The notes under the pieces: model-generated
The model's database searches: none
What the model was told of the DNA's origin: nothing
What the model saw: only the letters and a program-made list of their open reading frames with translations
Source: an uncultured Clostridia bacterium
GTDB taxonomy: Bacteria; Bacillota; Clostridia; TANB77; CAG-508
Assembly (NCBI GenBank): GCA_947625565.1
Contig: CANQOU010000005.1
Span: forward strand, 1-23,280
DNA length: 23,280 nt
Direction: 5' to 3'
Part shown: positions 1-6,527 of the stretch, in pieces
How the letters are laid out: each line of letters starts with the position of its first letter
Numbering within the stretch: the first letter of the stretch is position 1
Made by a program: the position numbers and the translations under genes

Positions 1-1412
1 TAGGTTTGGAAGTACATAGTGAACTTTCAACAAAAACCAAAATATTTTGTTCTTGTCCAACAGAATTTGGAGCAAAGCCAAATACACATACTTGCCCAAT
101 ATGTATGGCAATGCCAGGAACATTACCAGTTTTAAATGAAAAAGTAGTTGAATATGCAGTAAAAGCAGGATTAGCAACAAACTGCGAAATATCAAAAAAT
201 AGTAAAAATGACAGGAAAAACTATTTTTATCCAGACTTGCCAAAATCATATCAAATTTCTCAATTCGATAAACCATTATGTGAACATGGATATGTAGAAA
301 TCGACACAGAAGAAGGAAAAAAGGAAATTAGACTTTTAAGAATTCATATAGAAGAAGACGCAGGAAAATTAAATCATGACGAATTTGGTGGAGGAAGCCT
401 TGTTGACTTAAACAGAGCAGGTGTACCACTAATTGAGATTGTTTCAGAACCAGATTTACGCAGTAGTCAAGAGGTAGAGCAATATTTAAGAAAATTAAAA
501 TCAATTTTAGAATATATTGAAGTATCAGACTGTAAAATGCAAGAAGGCTCTTTAAGAGCTGATGTCAATGTTTCAGTTAGAAAAAAAGGAGAAACTAAAT
601 TTGGTACGAGAACAGAAATGAAAAATATGAATTCATTTAGAAGTATTGTAAGAGCAATTGAGTATGAGGCAAATAGACAAATTGATGTATTGGAGGAAGG
701 AGGGATAATTGAGCAAGAAACTTTACGTTGGGACGAGGTATCAGGAAAAACTTTTTCTATGAGAGATAAAGAAGATGCTCAAGATTATCGTTACTTTCCA
801 GACCCAGATTTAGTTGCAATTAAACTATCTGACGAATATATTGAAAATATTAAAAAAGGATTACCAGAACTACCAGAAACCAGAAAAAGAAGGTATTTAG
901 AAGAATATCACTTATCAGAAAAAGATGCAAATATTATTTCTAGTTCAAAATATTTAGCAGATTTATTTGAAAAAGCATCAGCTATTTGTAACAATCCGAA
1001 AGCTGTAAATAATTGGATAATATCAGATATTTCAAGAATATTAAATGAAACAGAACAAGAACCTATTGACATTCCTTTTGATAGCAACCAATTAGGAAAA
1101 TTAGTATTACTTATAGATAGAGGAACAATTAGTTCAAGTATAGCTAAAAAGGTTTTAACAGAACTATTTGAAAATCCAAGAGACCCAGAAGAAATTATTA
1201 AAGAAAAAGGTTGGATACAAATTTCTGATGAGGGTGCTATTAAAGAGGTAGTACTAAAGGTATTACAAGAAAATCCTCAATCTATTAGTGATTACAAAGC
1301 AGGAAAAGACAAAGCACTAGGATTTTTAATAGGGCAAGCTATGAAACAAACAAAAGGACAAGCAAATCCACAAATGTTGAATAAAATGTTTATAGAAGAA
1401 ATGAATAAATAA
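1..1412 (+). CDS. gatB: Aspartyl/glutamyl-tRNA amidotransferase subunit B, 5' end cut off by window
   Basis: GatB is the kinase/tRNA-binding subunit of GatCAB, which amidates misacylated Glu-tRNA(Gln) and Asp-tRNA(Asn) in the cytoplasm. The reading frame is open from the first full codon at position 3 (G-L-E-V-H), so the first roughly 8-10 codons lie outside the window; the TTG at 6 is an internal Leu codon, not the start. Visible family motifs are CSCPTEF and CPICMAMPG near the N-terminus (the paired Cys motifs typical of bacterial GatB), RIHIEEDAGK, the DYRYFPDPDL segment, and a C-terminal YqeY-like tail with GQAMKQTKGQANP. About 470 visible residues is close to the usual full length of about 475. 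gatC and gatA normally lie upstream, outside the window. The gene ends 3 nt before a strong hairpin, so it is the last gene of its operon. Confidence 0.96.
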   Translation, partial: GLEVHSELSTKTKIFCSCPTEFGAKPNTHTCPICMAMPGTLPVLNEKVVEYAVKAGLATNCEISKNSKNDRKNYFYPDLPKSYQISQFDKPLCEHGYVEIDTEEGKKEIRLLRIHIEEDAGKLNHDEFGGGSLVDLNRAGVPLIEIVSEPDLRSSQEVEQYLRKLKSILEYIEVSDCKMQEGSLRADVNVSVRKKGETKFGTRTEMKNMNSFRSIVRAIEYEANRQIDVLEEGGIIEQETLRWDEVSGKTFSMRDKEDAQDYRYFPDPDLVAIKLSDEYIENIKKGLPELPETRKRRYLEEYHLSEKDANIISSSKYLADLFEKASAICNNPKAVNNWIISDISRILNETEQEPIDIPFDSNQLGKLVLLIDRGTISSSIAKKVLTELFENPRDPEEIIKEKGWIQISDEGAIKEVVLKVLQENPQSISDYKAGKDKALGFLIGQAMKQTKGQANPQMLNKMFIEEMNK

Positions 1413-1414
1413 AC

Positions 1415-1450
1415 TGAAAAAGAATTTGATTTAAATCAAATTCTTTTTCA
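1415..1450. terminator. Bidirectional terminator between gatB and the small membrane protein gene
   Basis: A perfect 16-bp inverted repeat (1415-1430 against 1435-1450) with a TTAA loop. The left arm is A-rich and the right arm T-rich, so it can act in both directions. The stop codon of the minus-strand gene lies in the loop at 1431-1433. Confidence 0.85.
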
Positions 1451-1682
1451 ATGAATCGACTACAATTCCGCAAATTAAAAATTCAATAGAAAAAAGTGAA
1501 CTCATCTTAAATAAAGCAATTCCAATATCAAAAAGATGAGGACTATCTATAACAAAATCATATGTAAGTAAAATTATTAAGGAAATAATACAAAGTATAA
1601 AACAAAACTTTACACCAGCTTTTATAATTTTCTTTGTTTGTTGTTCTAAATTATCAAATGTATATTTCATTTTATCTATCAT
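1431..1682 (-). CDS. Small two-helix membrane protein, unknown function
   Basis: An 83-residue protein that I do not recognise as a named family. It has a short charged N-terminal segment (about 1-23, with DNLEQQTKK), one hydrophobic helix at about 24-42 (FCFILCIISLIILL) and a second at about 52-75, then a short KK-containing tail, so it is predicted to be an integral membrane hairpin. The ATG at 1682 was chosen because AGGTG lies 6 nt upstream; an in-frame GTG at 1691 falls inside that ribosome binding site. The gene converges on gatB and shares its terminator. A possible promoter lies just upstream. Composition matches its neighbours. The strong RBS, clear helices and dedicated terminator support a real gene. 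Confidence 0.7.
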   Translation of the reverse strand: MIDKMKYTFDNLEQQTKKIIKAGVKFCFILCIISLIILLTYDFVIDSPHLFDIGIALFKMSSLFSIEFLICGIVVDSLKKNLI

Positions 1683-1698
1683 ATTTATCACCTATCTA

Positions 1699-1727
1699 AT
1701 CATAACATAATTAAAAACTAAAGACAA
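1699..1727 (-). promoter_or_regulatory. Possible promoter of the small membrane protein gene
   Basis: On the minus strand TTGTCT (1722-1727), a 17-bp spacer and TATGAT (1699-1704). The predicted start of transcription is near 1692, which leaves a leader of only about 10 nt, so this is tentative. Confidence 0.4.
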
Positions 1728-1766
1728 TGGAAATTGTAACCAAGAACGAACATAAAATACATAAAC

Positions 1767-1795
1767 TTGAATTATGTACATAAATATGATATAAT
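1767..1795 (+). promoter_or_regulatory. Promoter of the 80-codon gene with a palindrome in the spacer
   Basis: TTGAAT (1767-1772), 17-bp spacer, TATAAT (1790-1795). The perfect 12-bp palindrome TTATGTACATAA occupies 1772-1783 between the two boxes, a position where a bound dimeric repressor would block RNA polymerase. The operator role is inference. Confidence 0.7.
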
Positions 1796-1849
1796 ATATA
1801 TGATAGCGATATCAGATGGGCGAGTACAACAGAAAGGAGAATAGACATT

Positions 1850-2092
1850 ATGAAGAAAATTAAATTTAATCTTTTCAAGGAGAGCATCCGCTTTACATTT
1901 CCGACAGAGGAGGAGCGGATAAGTTTCGGAAAAACCTTAGAGGAAGAAAGCCTTTCTAATGAAGCCAGACTTCTTGGGGTAGTTCAAGAAAAGAAGTTTT
2001 ACAAGATGCACTTGCAGGTTGTAAATTGCAGAGAAATTGGAGCAGCCTTCAAGCTCCTACAGAAACTCGGATATGAAACAGAAAACGAGTAA
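1850..2092 (+). CDS. Orphan 80-aa protein, unknown function, higher G+C than neighbours
   Basis: An 80-residue soluble, charged protein (MKKIKFNLFKE... ending in ETENE) with no signal peptide or membrane helix. I do not recognise its family. It has an AAAGGAG site about 8 nt upstream of the ATG, its own consensus-like promoter and its own terminator, so it is a single-gene unit. Its G+C is about 40% by my count (93 of 230 bases), against about 30% in neighbouring genes, and it uses codons that are rare here (CGC, CCG, CGG, CTC). This suggests transfer from another genome or unusual selection. The alternation of hydrophobic residues in the second half (FYKMHLQVVNCREIGAAFKL) suggests a small alpha/beta fold, but no function can be assigned. 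Confidence 0.75.
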   Translation: MKKIKFNLFKESIRFTFPTEEERISFGKTLEEESLSNEARLLGVVQEKKFYKMHLQVVNCREIGAAFKLLQKLGYETENE

Positions 2093-2119
2093 CTTGAAAA
2101 CTAACTAAATATGCCCATC

Positions 2120-2151
2120 AAAAAAGAACTGTGAAGTCACAGTTCTTTTTT
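2120..2151. terminator. Bidirectional terminator between the 80-codon gene and rpsT
   Basis: A perfect 15-bp inverted repeat, 2120-2134 against 2137-2151, with a 2-nt loop as written (4 or more when folded), A6 on the left and T6 on the right. The rpsT stop codon (2150-2152) overlaps the right arm. Confidence 0.9.
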
Positions 2152-2416
2152 ATGCCATAGCAGCATTTAGTTTTTTTGATAAATTAGATTTTTTTCTAGC
2201 AGCAGTATTTTTTACAATAACACCCTTTGTACAAGCTTGGTCGATTTTCTTTGTGGCTTCTGAAAATAACTTTTTAGCTTCGTCCATGTTTCCAGCCTCT
2301 AATGCTTGTTCAAAACTTTTTATTGCTGATTTATATCCAGATTTTATCATATTATTTCTTAAAGTTTTTTTCTCAATTACTTTAACTCTCTTTTTTGCAG
2401 ATTTAATATTTGGCAT
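2150..2416 (-). CDS. rpsT: 30S ribosomal protein S20
   Basis: S20 binds 16S rRNA early in assembly of the small ribosomal subunit. The 88-residue product shows the typical S20 beginning MPNIKSAKKRV, a Lys/Arg-rich helical body, and the segment AARKKSNLSKKLNA at the end, matching the usual 85-90 residues. The start at 2416 is set by the MPNIKSA consensus and by GGGAGG located 8 nt upstream; the upstream in-frame GTG at 2425 lies inside that ribosome binding site. It is a monocistronic minus-strand gene, divergent from rpiB and convergent with the 80-codon gene. It has a clear promoter at 2461-2489 and a leader of about 40 nt. Confidence 0.97.
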   Translation of the reverse strand: MPNIKSAKKRVKVIEKKTLRNNMIKSGYKSAIKSFEQALEAGNMDEAKKLFSEATKKIDQACTKGVIVKNTAARKKSNLSKKLNAAMA

Positions 2417-2460
2417 ATTTAGCACCTCCCATTCGTCTATATTACACTATAACATAGGTT

Positions 2461-2489
2461 ATTTTACCACATTTTTTTTGGTTTGGCAA
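2461..2489 (-). promoter_or_regulatory. Promoter of rpsT
   Basis: On the minus strand TTGCCA (2484-2489), 17-bp spacer containing an A8 run, TAAAAT (2461-2466). Confidence 0.65.
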
Positions 2490-2526
2490 GTATTTACAGA
2501 AAATTCATTGAAATTTTAATTTTTTA

Positions 2527-2555
2527 TTGTCAATCTAATTGAATTGTGATATATT
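2527..2555 (+). promoter_or_regulatory. Promoter of the rpiB-tagO-rubredoxin operon
   Basis: TTGTCA (2527-2532), 17-bp spacer, TATATT (2550-2555), 33 bp before the rpiB start codon. Confidence 0.65.
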
Positions 2556-2587
2556 AGTGGTGATAAAAAAAGAATGGAGTGATAAAC

Positions 2588-3034
2588 ATGATAGCAATCG
2601 GAAGTGATCATGGAGGATACAAATTAAAAGAAGAAATAAAAAAATATTTAGACGAAAAGGCAATTGAATATAAGGACTATGGTACATATGACGAAGAAAG
2701 AACTGATTATCCAATATATGGGAAAAAAGTAGCCGAAGCTGTATCTAAAGGAGAAGCAAATAAAGGAATATTAGTGTGTCGCTCTGGATGTGGAATGGTT
2801 GTTGTTGCTAACAAATTTAGAGGAGTAAGAGCAGCAACCGCATATAACGAAATAGCAGCAAAACTAGGAAAAGCAGATGATGATATAAACGTATTAACAA
2901 TTGGCTCAGACTATGTAACAGTAAATGAAGCTATTTGTATTATTAGAAATTGGATAGCAGCAGAATTTAAGGGTGGAAGATATGAAGAAAGACTAAAAAT
3001 GATAGAAGAAATAGAAAACGAAAATATGAAATAG
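2588..3034 (+). CDS. rpiB: Ribose-5-phosphate isomerase B family protein, divergent active site
   Basis: RpiB/LacAB family proteins interconvert aldose and ketose phosphates; RpiB itself converts ribose 5-phosphate and ribulose 5-phosphate. The 148-residue product has GSDHGGYKLK at the start (D7, H8), ERTDYP at about 38, the active-site cysteine C64 in LVCRSGCG, ANKFRGVRAA, and GGRYEER near the C-terminus (R131, R135), all aligning with E. coli RpiB from memory. Two positions differ: the usual CGTG loop is CRSG, and the usual RQHND motif reads KADDD, so the ring-opening His appears to be Asp97. The true sugar substrate may therefore differ. Start: ATG 2588 with GGAG 8 nt upstream; the GTG at 2579 lies inside that site. 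The next gene starts 16 nt after the stop, so the two are co-transcribed. Confidence 0.88.
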   Translation: MIAIGSDHGGYKLKEEIKKYLDEKAIEYKDYGTYDEERTDYPIYGKKVAEAVSKGEANKGILVCRSGCGMVVVANKFRGVRAATAYNEIAAKLGKADDDINVLTIGSDYVTVNEAICIIRNWIAAEFKGGRYEERLKMIEEIENENMK

Positions 3035-3050
3035 GTATGGAGGAATTTTC

Positions 3051-4292
3051 ATGTGGGGAGATATTGCAATTGCTTTTATACTTGCATTTGTGGTTGCATT
3101 TGTTGCAACACCATATACAATAAAAGTAGCAAAAAAAATAGGTGCAGTAGACATACCAAAAGATGAAAGAAGAACACATAAAAGGTCAATACCAAAATTT
3201 GGTGGACCAGCCGTCATTTTAGGTTTTTTTGTTTCAACAATTTACTTATTAGTTGTTATGACAATGGAAAAAACTATCAATTTACTGGGCGTAGAAGAAT
3301 ATGGAAAAAAACTACTAGGCTTTGCAATAGGAGTAGGAATACTATCAATTTTTTGTGTAGTAGATGATATAAAAACAATCAAACCGTTAACAAAATTATT
3401 TGGACAAATTATTGCAACTATTGTTATTATTGCAGCTGGAATTAGAATAGATGGAATAACATTACCATTTTTAAATTTTCCAGAAATTCATGAAATAACA
3501 TCTATAATTTTAACAATGGCATGGGTAATTATAGTAACAAATGCAATAAATTTAATAGATGGATTAGATGGCTTGTCATCAGGAATATCCGTAATATCTG
3601 CTGTTTCATTGTTAATTATATTTGTATTAAATGGCTCTTCTATGCTTTCAATTGTACTTATTACTGCATTAGCAGGAGCATTAGTAGGATTTTTGCCATA
3701 TAATTTTTCACCGGCAAAAACATTTATTGGAGACACAGGCACTAATTTTTTAGGATTTTCATTAGCAGTAATATCAATTTTAGGTTCAGCAAAGACATAT
3801 ACTGCAGCAGTTATTGTATTGCCTTTAATTGTATTGGGATTACCAATTTTTGATACTATTGTAGCAATAATAAGAAGACTAATAAAAGGAAAATCAATTA
3901 AAGCAGTATTTAAAGCTGATAAAGGCCATATACATCATAAATTATTAGCAAAAGGATATAGTCAAAAACAAGCAGTTGTTATGCTATACGGAATTAGTGC
4001 TATTTTAGGAATATTTGCAGTAATTTTAACGGATAGTGGTATATGGAAAGCATGCTCATTTTTGTTTATAGTAATACTTGCAGTTATTGCAGGATATAAA
4101 AATTTTGCTCCTGAAAAAACTGGAAAAGAAAGTTATGAATGTTTGCAATGTAGATATATATATAATCCAAAAATAGGAAATGAAAAAGCCGGAATTGAGC
4201 CGGGAACAGAATTTGACAAATTACCGAAAGATTGGGTATGTCCTGTTTGTGGAGAAAGTAAAGATATGTTTCAATTGCATCCAGAAAATTAA
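3051..4292 (+). CDS. TagO/WecA-type undecaprenyl-phosphate sugar-1-phosphate transferase fused to a C-terminal rubredoxin domain
   Basis: The first 350 residues are a polytopic membrane enzyme of the MraY/WecA/TagO family, which moves a HexNAc-1-phosphate from a UDP-sugar to undecaprenyl phosphate to start teichoic acid or polysaccharide synthesis. Visible family motifs are D105-D106 in VVDDIKTIKPLTKLFGQ, NLIDGLDGL (168-175), FIGDTGTNFLGF (226-236), PIFDT (265-269) and DKGHIHHKLL (290-299). After the last helix (about 333-350) comes a roughly 50-residue rubredoxin domain with C364-x2-C367 and C397-x2-C400, ending in CPVCGESKDMF. Family topology places this tail in the cytoplasm. It is 27 of 47 residues identical to the free rubredoxin encoded 17 nt downstream, with identical Cys spacing. 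The join is in one open frame without a homopolymer at the junction. GGAGGA lies 7 nt before the ATG. The fusion is not one I know as a standard architecture. Confidence 0.92.
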   Translation: MWGDIAIAFILAFVVAFVATPYTIKVAKKIGAVDIPKDERRTHKRSIPKFGGPAVILGFFVSTIYLLVVMTMEKTINLLGVEEYGKKLLGFAIGVGILSIFCVVDDIKTIKPLTKLFGQIIATIVIIAAGIRIDGITLPFLNFPEIHEITSIILTMAWVIIVTNAINLIDGLDGLSSGISVISAVSLLIIFVLNGSSMLSIVLITALAGALVGFLPYNFSPAKTFIGDTGTNFLGFSLAVISILGSAKTYTAAVIVLPLIVLGLPIFDTIVAIIRRLIKGKSIKAVFKADKGHIHHKLLAKGYSQKQAVVMLYGISAILGIFAVILTDSGIWKACSFLFIVILAVIAGYKNFAPEKTGKESYECLQCRYIYNPKIGNEKAGIEPGTEFDKLPKDWVCPVCGESKDMFQLHPEN

Positions 4293-4309
4293 GAAAGAGG
4301 TGTTATAAT

Positions 4310-4465
4310 ATGTACGTATGTATGGCTTGTGGATATGTATATGACCCAGAAAAAGGAGACCCAGATAGTGGAATAGCTCCAGGAACAGCATTTGAAGATA
4401 TACCAGAAAATTGGGTATGCCCTGTTTGTGGTGTATCAAAAGACATGTTTCAAAAACAAGACTAA
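4310..4465 (+). CDS. Rubredoxin (51 aa)
   Basis: Rubredoxin is a small iron-sulfur electron carrier, in anaerobes often passing electrons to oxygen- and peroxide-reducing enzymes. The 51-residue product starts MYVCMACGYVYDPEKG and has the four iron ligands C4, C7, C37 and C40 in CxxCGY and CPVCG contexts, plus the conserved GIxPGTxFEDIPENWVCP core, at the usual length of about 52. AGAGGTG lies about 8 nt upstream of the ATG. It follows the TagO-rubredoxin fusion by 17 nt and is its close paralogue, so the fused domain probably arose by local duplication or the free gene split off from it. A hairpin terminator follows directly. Confidence 0.95.
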   Translation: MYVCMACGYVYDPEKGDPDSGIAPGTAFEDIPENWVCPVCGVSKDMFQKQD

Positions 4466-4472
4466 TTATAGG

Positions 4473-4500
4473 AAGTGTCCTAATAAAAGGACGCTTTTTT
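4473..4500 (+). terminator. Terminator of the rpiB-tagO-rubredoxin operon
   Basis: Stem AAGTGTCC (4473-4480) pairs with GGACGCTT (4489-4496) with one G-T wobble, loop of 8 nt, followed by a T run to 4500. Confidence 0.8.
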
Positions 4501-4527
4501 AACTTAAAAAGGAAGGAAAGATAAAAG

Positions 4528-5412
4528 ATGCCTGATAAAATTATTAAAATGCTAGCATATGAAGGAAGAGTATCTGTAATATGTGCAAAAACAACAAACT
4601 TAGTAGAAAAAGCTAGAAACATTCATGATTTAAGTCCAGTTACAACAGCTGCATTTGGCAGAATTCTTACTATTGCAACACTTATAGGAATAGATATGAA
4701 AGGAGAAAAAAGCAAATTAACTATACAGATAAAAGGAAATGGACCAATGGGTATGGTTGTAGTAACAGTTAATAATTATCCAAAAGTAAAAGGATATGTA
4801 GCAAATCCTCAAGTAGATATACCACTAAATGAAGATGGAAAATTAGATGTTGCAAAAGCAGTTGGAACAGAAGGATATATAAATGTTGTAAAAGATATGG
4901 GATTAAAAGAACCATATATAGGAATTTCACCTATTATATCAGGAGAAATTGCAGAAGATTTTGCAGAATATTTTGCAAAATCAGAGCAAAAAAATACAGC
5001 AGTTGCATTAGGAGTGCTTGTAAATAGAGAGGGTGTTAAATCAGCAGGAGGATATATAATTACACCAATGCCAGATGCCACTCAAGAAGATATTTCTATG
5101 TTAGAACAACATATTTTTAAAGCAGGAGCTATTTCAAAAATGTTAGATAATAATTTAACATTAGAAGAAATAGGAAAAAAGGTAACTGGAGATAACAATA
5201 TCCAAATTATAGATGAAACTATACAGCCTATATATGAATGTGATTGTTCAAAAAAACATATGGAAGATGCCCTTATTGGTATAGGAAAGGAAGAATTAAA
5301 AAGAATAATAGAAGAAGATGGAAAAGCAGAACTGGTATGTCATTTTTGTAATAAAACATATCAATTTACAAAAGAAGAACTAGAATCAATAGTTGACAAA
5401 ATTGAAAAATAA
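4528..5412 (+). CDS. hslO: Hsp33 redox-regulated molecular chaperone
   Basis: Hsp33 is a cytoplasmic holdase chaperone that is switched on by oxidation: disulfide formation among four zinc-bound cysteines unfolds the C-terminal switch and exposes the binding surface. The 294-residue product has the N-terminal Hsp33 core (residues 1-230, with GNGPMG near 71-75, GYV near 89, and AGGYIITPMPDA at about 173-184) and the zinc switch with C238-x-C240 and C271-x2-C274 in CDCS and CHFC. Length is normal for the family. The start ATG has GGAAGGAAAG upstream. I see no promoter between the preceding terminator and this gene, so some transcription may read through from the rubredoxin operon. ppaC starts 42 nt after the stop from a promoter that begins inside the last codons of this gene. 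Confidence 0.96.
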   Translation: MPDKIIKMLAYEGRVSVICAKTTNLVEKARNIHDLSPVTTAAFGRILTIATLIGIDMKGEKSKLTIQIKGNGPMGMVVVTVNNYPKVKGYVANPQVDIPLNEDGKLDVAKAVGTEGYINVVKDMGLKEPYIGISPIISGEIAEDFAEYFAKSEQKNTAVALGVLVNREGVKSAGGYIITPMPDATQEDISMLEQHIFKAGAISKMLDNNLTLEEIGKKVTGDNNIQIIDETIQPIYECDCSKKHMEDALIGIGKEELKRIIEEDGKAELVCHFCNKTYQFTKEELESIVDKIEK

Positions 5413-5421
5413 GGATATAAT
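5393..5421 (+). promoter_or_regulatory. Perfect consensus promoter for ppaC inside the end of hslO
   Basis: TTGACA (5393-5398), 17-bp spacer, TATAAT (5416-5421). The -35 box overlaps the last hslO codons (Val-Asp-Lys) and the -10 box lies just after the hslO stop codon. Confidence 0.85.
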
Positions 5422-5454
5422 ACGACGAGCAAATAAAATATAGGAGTGAAAAAT

Positions 5455-6378
5455 ATGAGTGAAAAAATATATGTATTTGGACATAAAAATCCAGACACAG
5501 ATTCAATCTGTTCTAGTATGGTAATGGAAAAATTTGATAAAAATTTAGGCTTAGATGTAGAAGCAAAAAGACTAGGAAATGTAAATAAAGAAACACAATT
5601 TGTATTAGATTATTTAGGCTTAGAAGCACCTGATTTATTGCAAAAAGTTGAAGAAGAACAAAGAGTAGTTTTAGTTGACCACAATGAATTTGACCAAAGT
5701 GTAGAAGGAATTGAAAATGCAGTAATTGAGAATGTTGTAGACCATCATAGAATTGCTAATTTTCAAACTAAAACACCTTTATATTATCGTGCAGAACCAG
5801 TAGGATGTACAGCAACAATTTTATATAAAAAATTTAAAGAAGAAAATATGACTATCGATAAAAAAGAAGCAATATTGATGTTATCTGCAATTATTTCAGA
5901 TACTTTATTATTAAAATCACCAACAACGACAGATGATGATAGAAAAGCTTTAGAAGAACTAGCTAAAATAGCAGAGATTGATGTTAATACATATGGAATT
6001 GAAATGTTAAAAGCAGGAACCAATTTAGACGATTTTACAGAAGAAGAACTTATCAATTTGGATGCTAAAAGAAGCGAAAAAGATGGTAAAAAATTTGTTA
6101 TTGCACAAGTAAATACAGTTAGTATTCCAGATGTATTAAAGAGAAAAGAGAATATTGAAAGAGCAATAGAAAAAGAAATTGAAAACAATGACTTGCAATT
6201 ATTTATTTTTGCAATTACTGATATTTTAAATAGTAATACACAAATAATTGCTCTAGGAAAAGAAACACAAGTAGCAGAAAAAGGTTTTGAAAAGGCATTA
6301 GAAGATAATATGATGTTCTTAGAAGGAGTTGTATCTAGGAAAAAACAAATATTACCAGTTATAGACAAAAATATGTAA
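5455..6378 (+). CDS. ppaC: Manganese-dependent (family II) inorganic pyrophosphatase
   Basis: Hydrolyses cytoplasmic pyrophosphate to phosphate, pulling biosynthetic reactions forward. The 307-residue protein is a DHH-family phosphoesterase: GHKNPDTDS (H10, D14, D16), LVDHNE (D75, H76), VVDHH (D96-H98) and SDTLLLKSPTTTDDD (D149) place the metal ligands at the positions known for Bacillus subtilis PpaC (His9, Asp13, Asp15, Asp75, His97, Asp149), and SRKKQ near the C-terminus supplies the substrate-binding Arg-Lys-Lys. There are no CBS domains, so it is the short, unregulated form. Start: ATG 5455 with TAGGAG 8 nt upstream; the in-frame GTG at 5446 overlaps the ribosome binding site. It has its own perfect promoter, implying strong constitutive expression. 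Confidence 0.96.
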   Translation: MSEKIYVFGHKNPDTDSICSSMVMEKFDKNLGLDVEAKRLGNVNKETQFVLDYLGLEAPDLLQKVEEEQRVVLVDHNEFDQSVEGIENAVIENVVDHHRIANFQTKTPLYYRAEPVGCTATILYKKFKEENMTIDKKEAILMLSAIISDTLLLKSPTTTDDDRKALEELAKIAEIDVNTYGIEMLKAGTNLDDFTEEELINLDAKRSEKDGKKFVIAQVNTVSIPDVLKRKENIERAIEKEIENNDLQLFIFAITDILNSNTQIIALGKETQVAEKGFEKALEDNMMFLEGVVSRKKQILPVIDKNM

Positions 6379-6449
6379 AAAAGTGAGATTTAAGGAATAT
6401 TTTACTAAAAAAAAAGACTTAACTGAATTTAATACCTGTTTTAAGAAGT

Positions 6450-6478
6450 TTGACGTTACAATTAAAATATTGTATAAT
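6450..6478 (+). promoter_or_regulatory. Promoter of the NlpC/P60 gene
   Basis: TTGACG (6450-6455), 17-bp spacer, TATAAT (6473-6478), 50 bp before the start codon at 6528. Confidence 0.8.
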
Positions 6479-6527
6479 AAAAATTGCAGTTTAATTTAAT
6501 AATATAATGAAACAAGGAGTTGTAGAA

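Noticed and set aside
1801..1849. A riboswitch in the leader of the 80-codon gene
   Set aside because: The leader is only about 45 nt long and shows no recognisable aptamer pairing.
2253..2519. An 88-codon plus-strand frame over rpsT
   Set aside because: It is antisense to a convincing S20 gene, lacks a ribosome binding site and runs through the rpsT promoter.
4301..4309. TGTTATAAT just before the rubredoxin ATG as an extended -10 promoter
   Set aside because: Transcription would start after the rubredoxin start codon and there is no matching -35 box; it most likely reflects AT-rich spacing.
5784..6368. A 194-codon open frame on the minus strand
   Set aside because: It is wholly inside ppaC on the opposite strand, which has complete metal-binding motifs; the minus-strand protein is low-complexity Ser/Ile/Phe and looks like a shadow.
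6383..6499. A 38-codon GTG-started frame between ppaC and the NlpC/P60 gene
   Set aside because: It has no ribosome binding site and covers the TTGACG-17-TATAAT promoter of the next gene; the frame is likely chance in AT-rich DNA.
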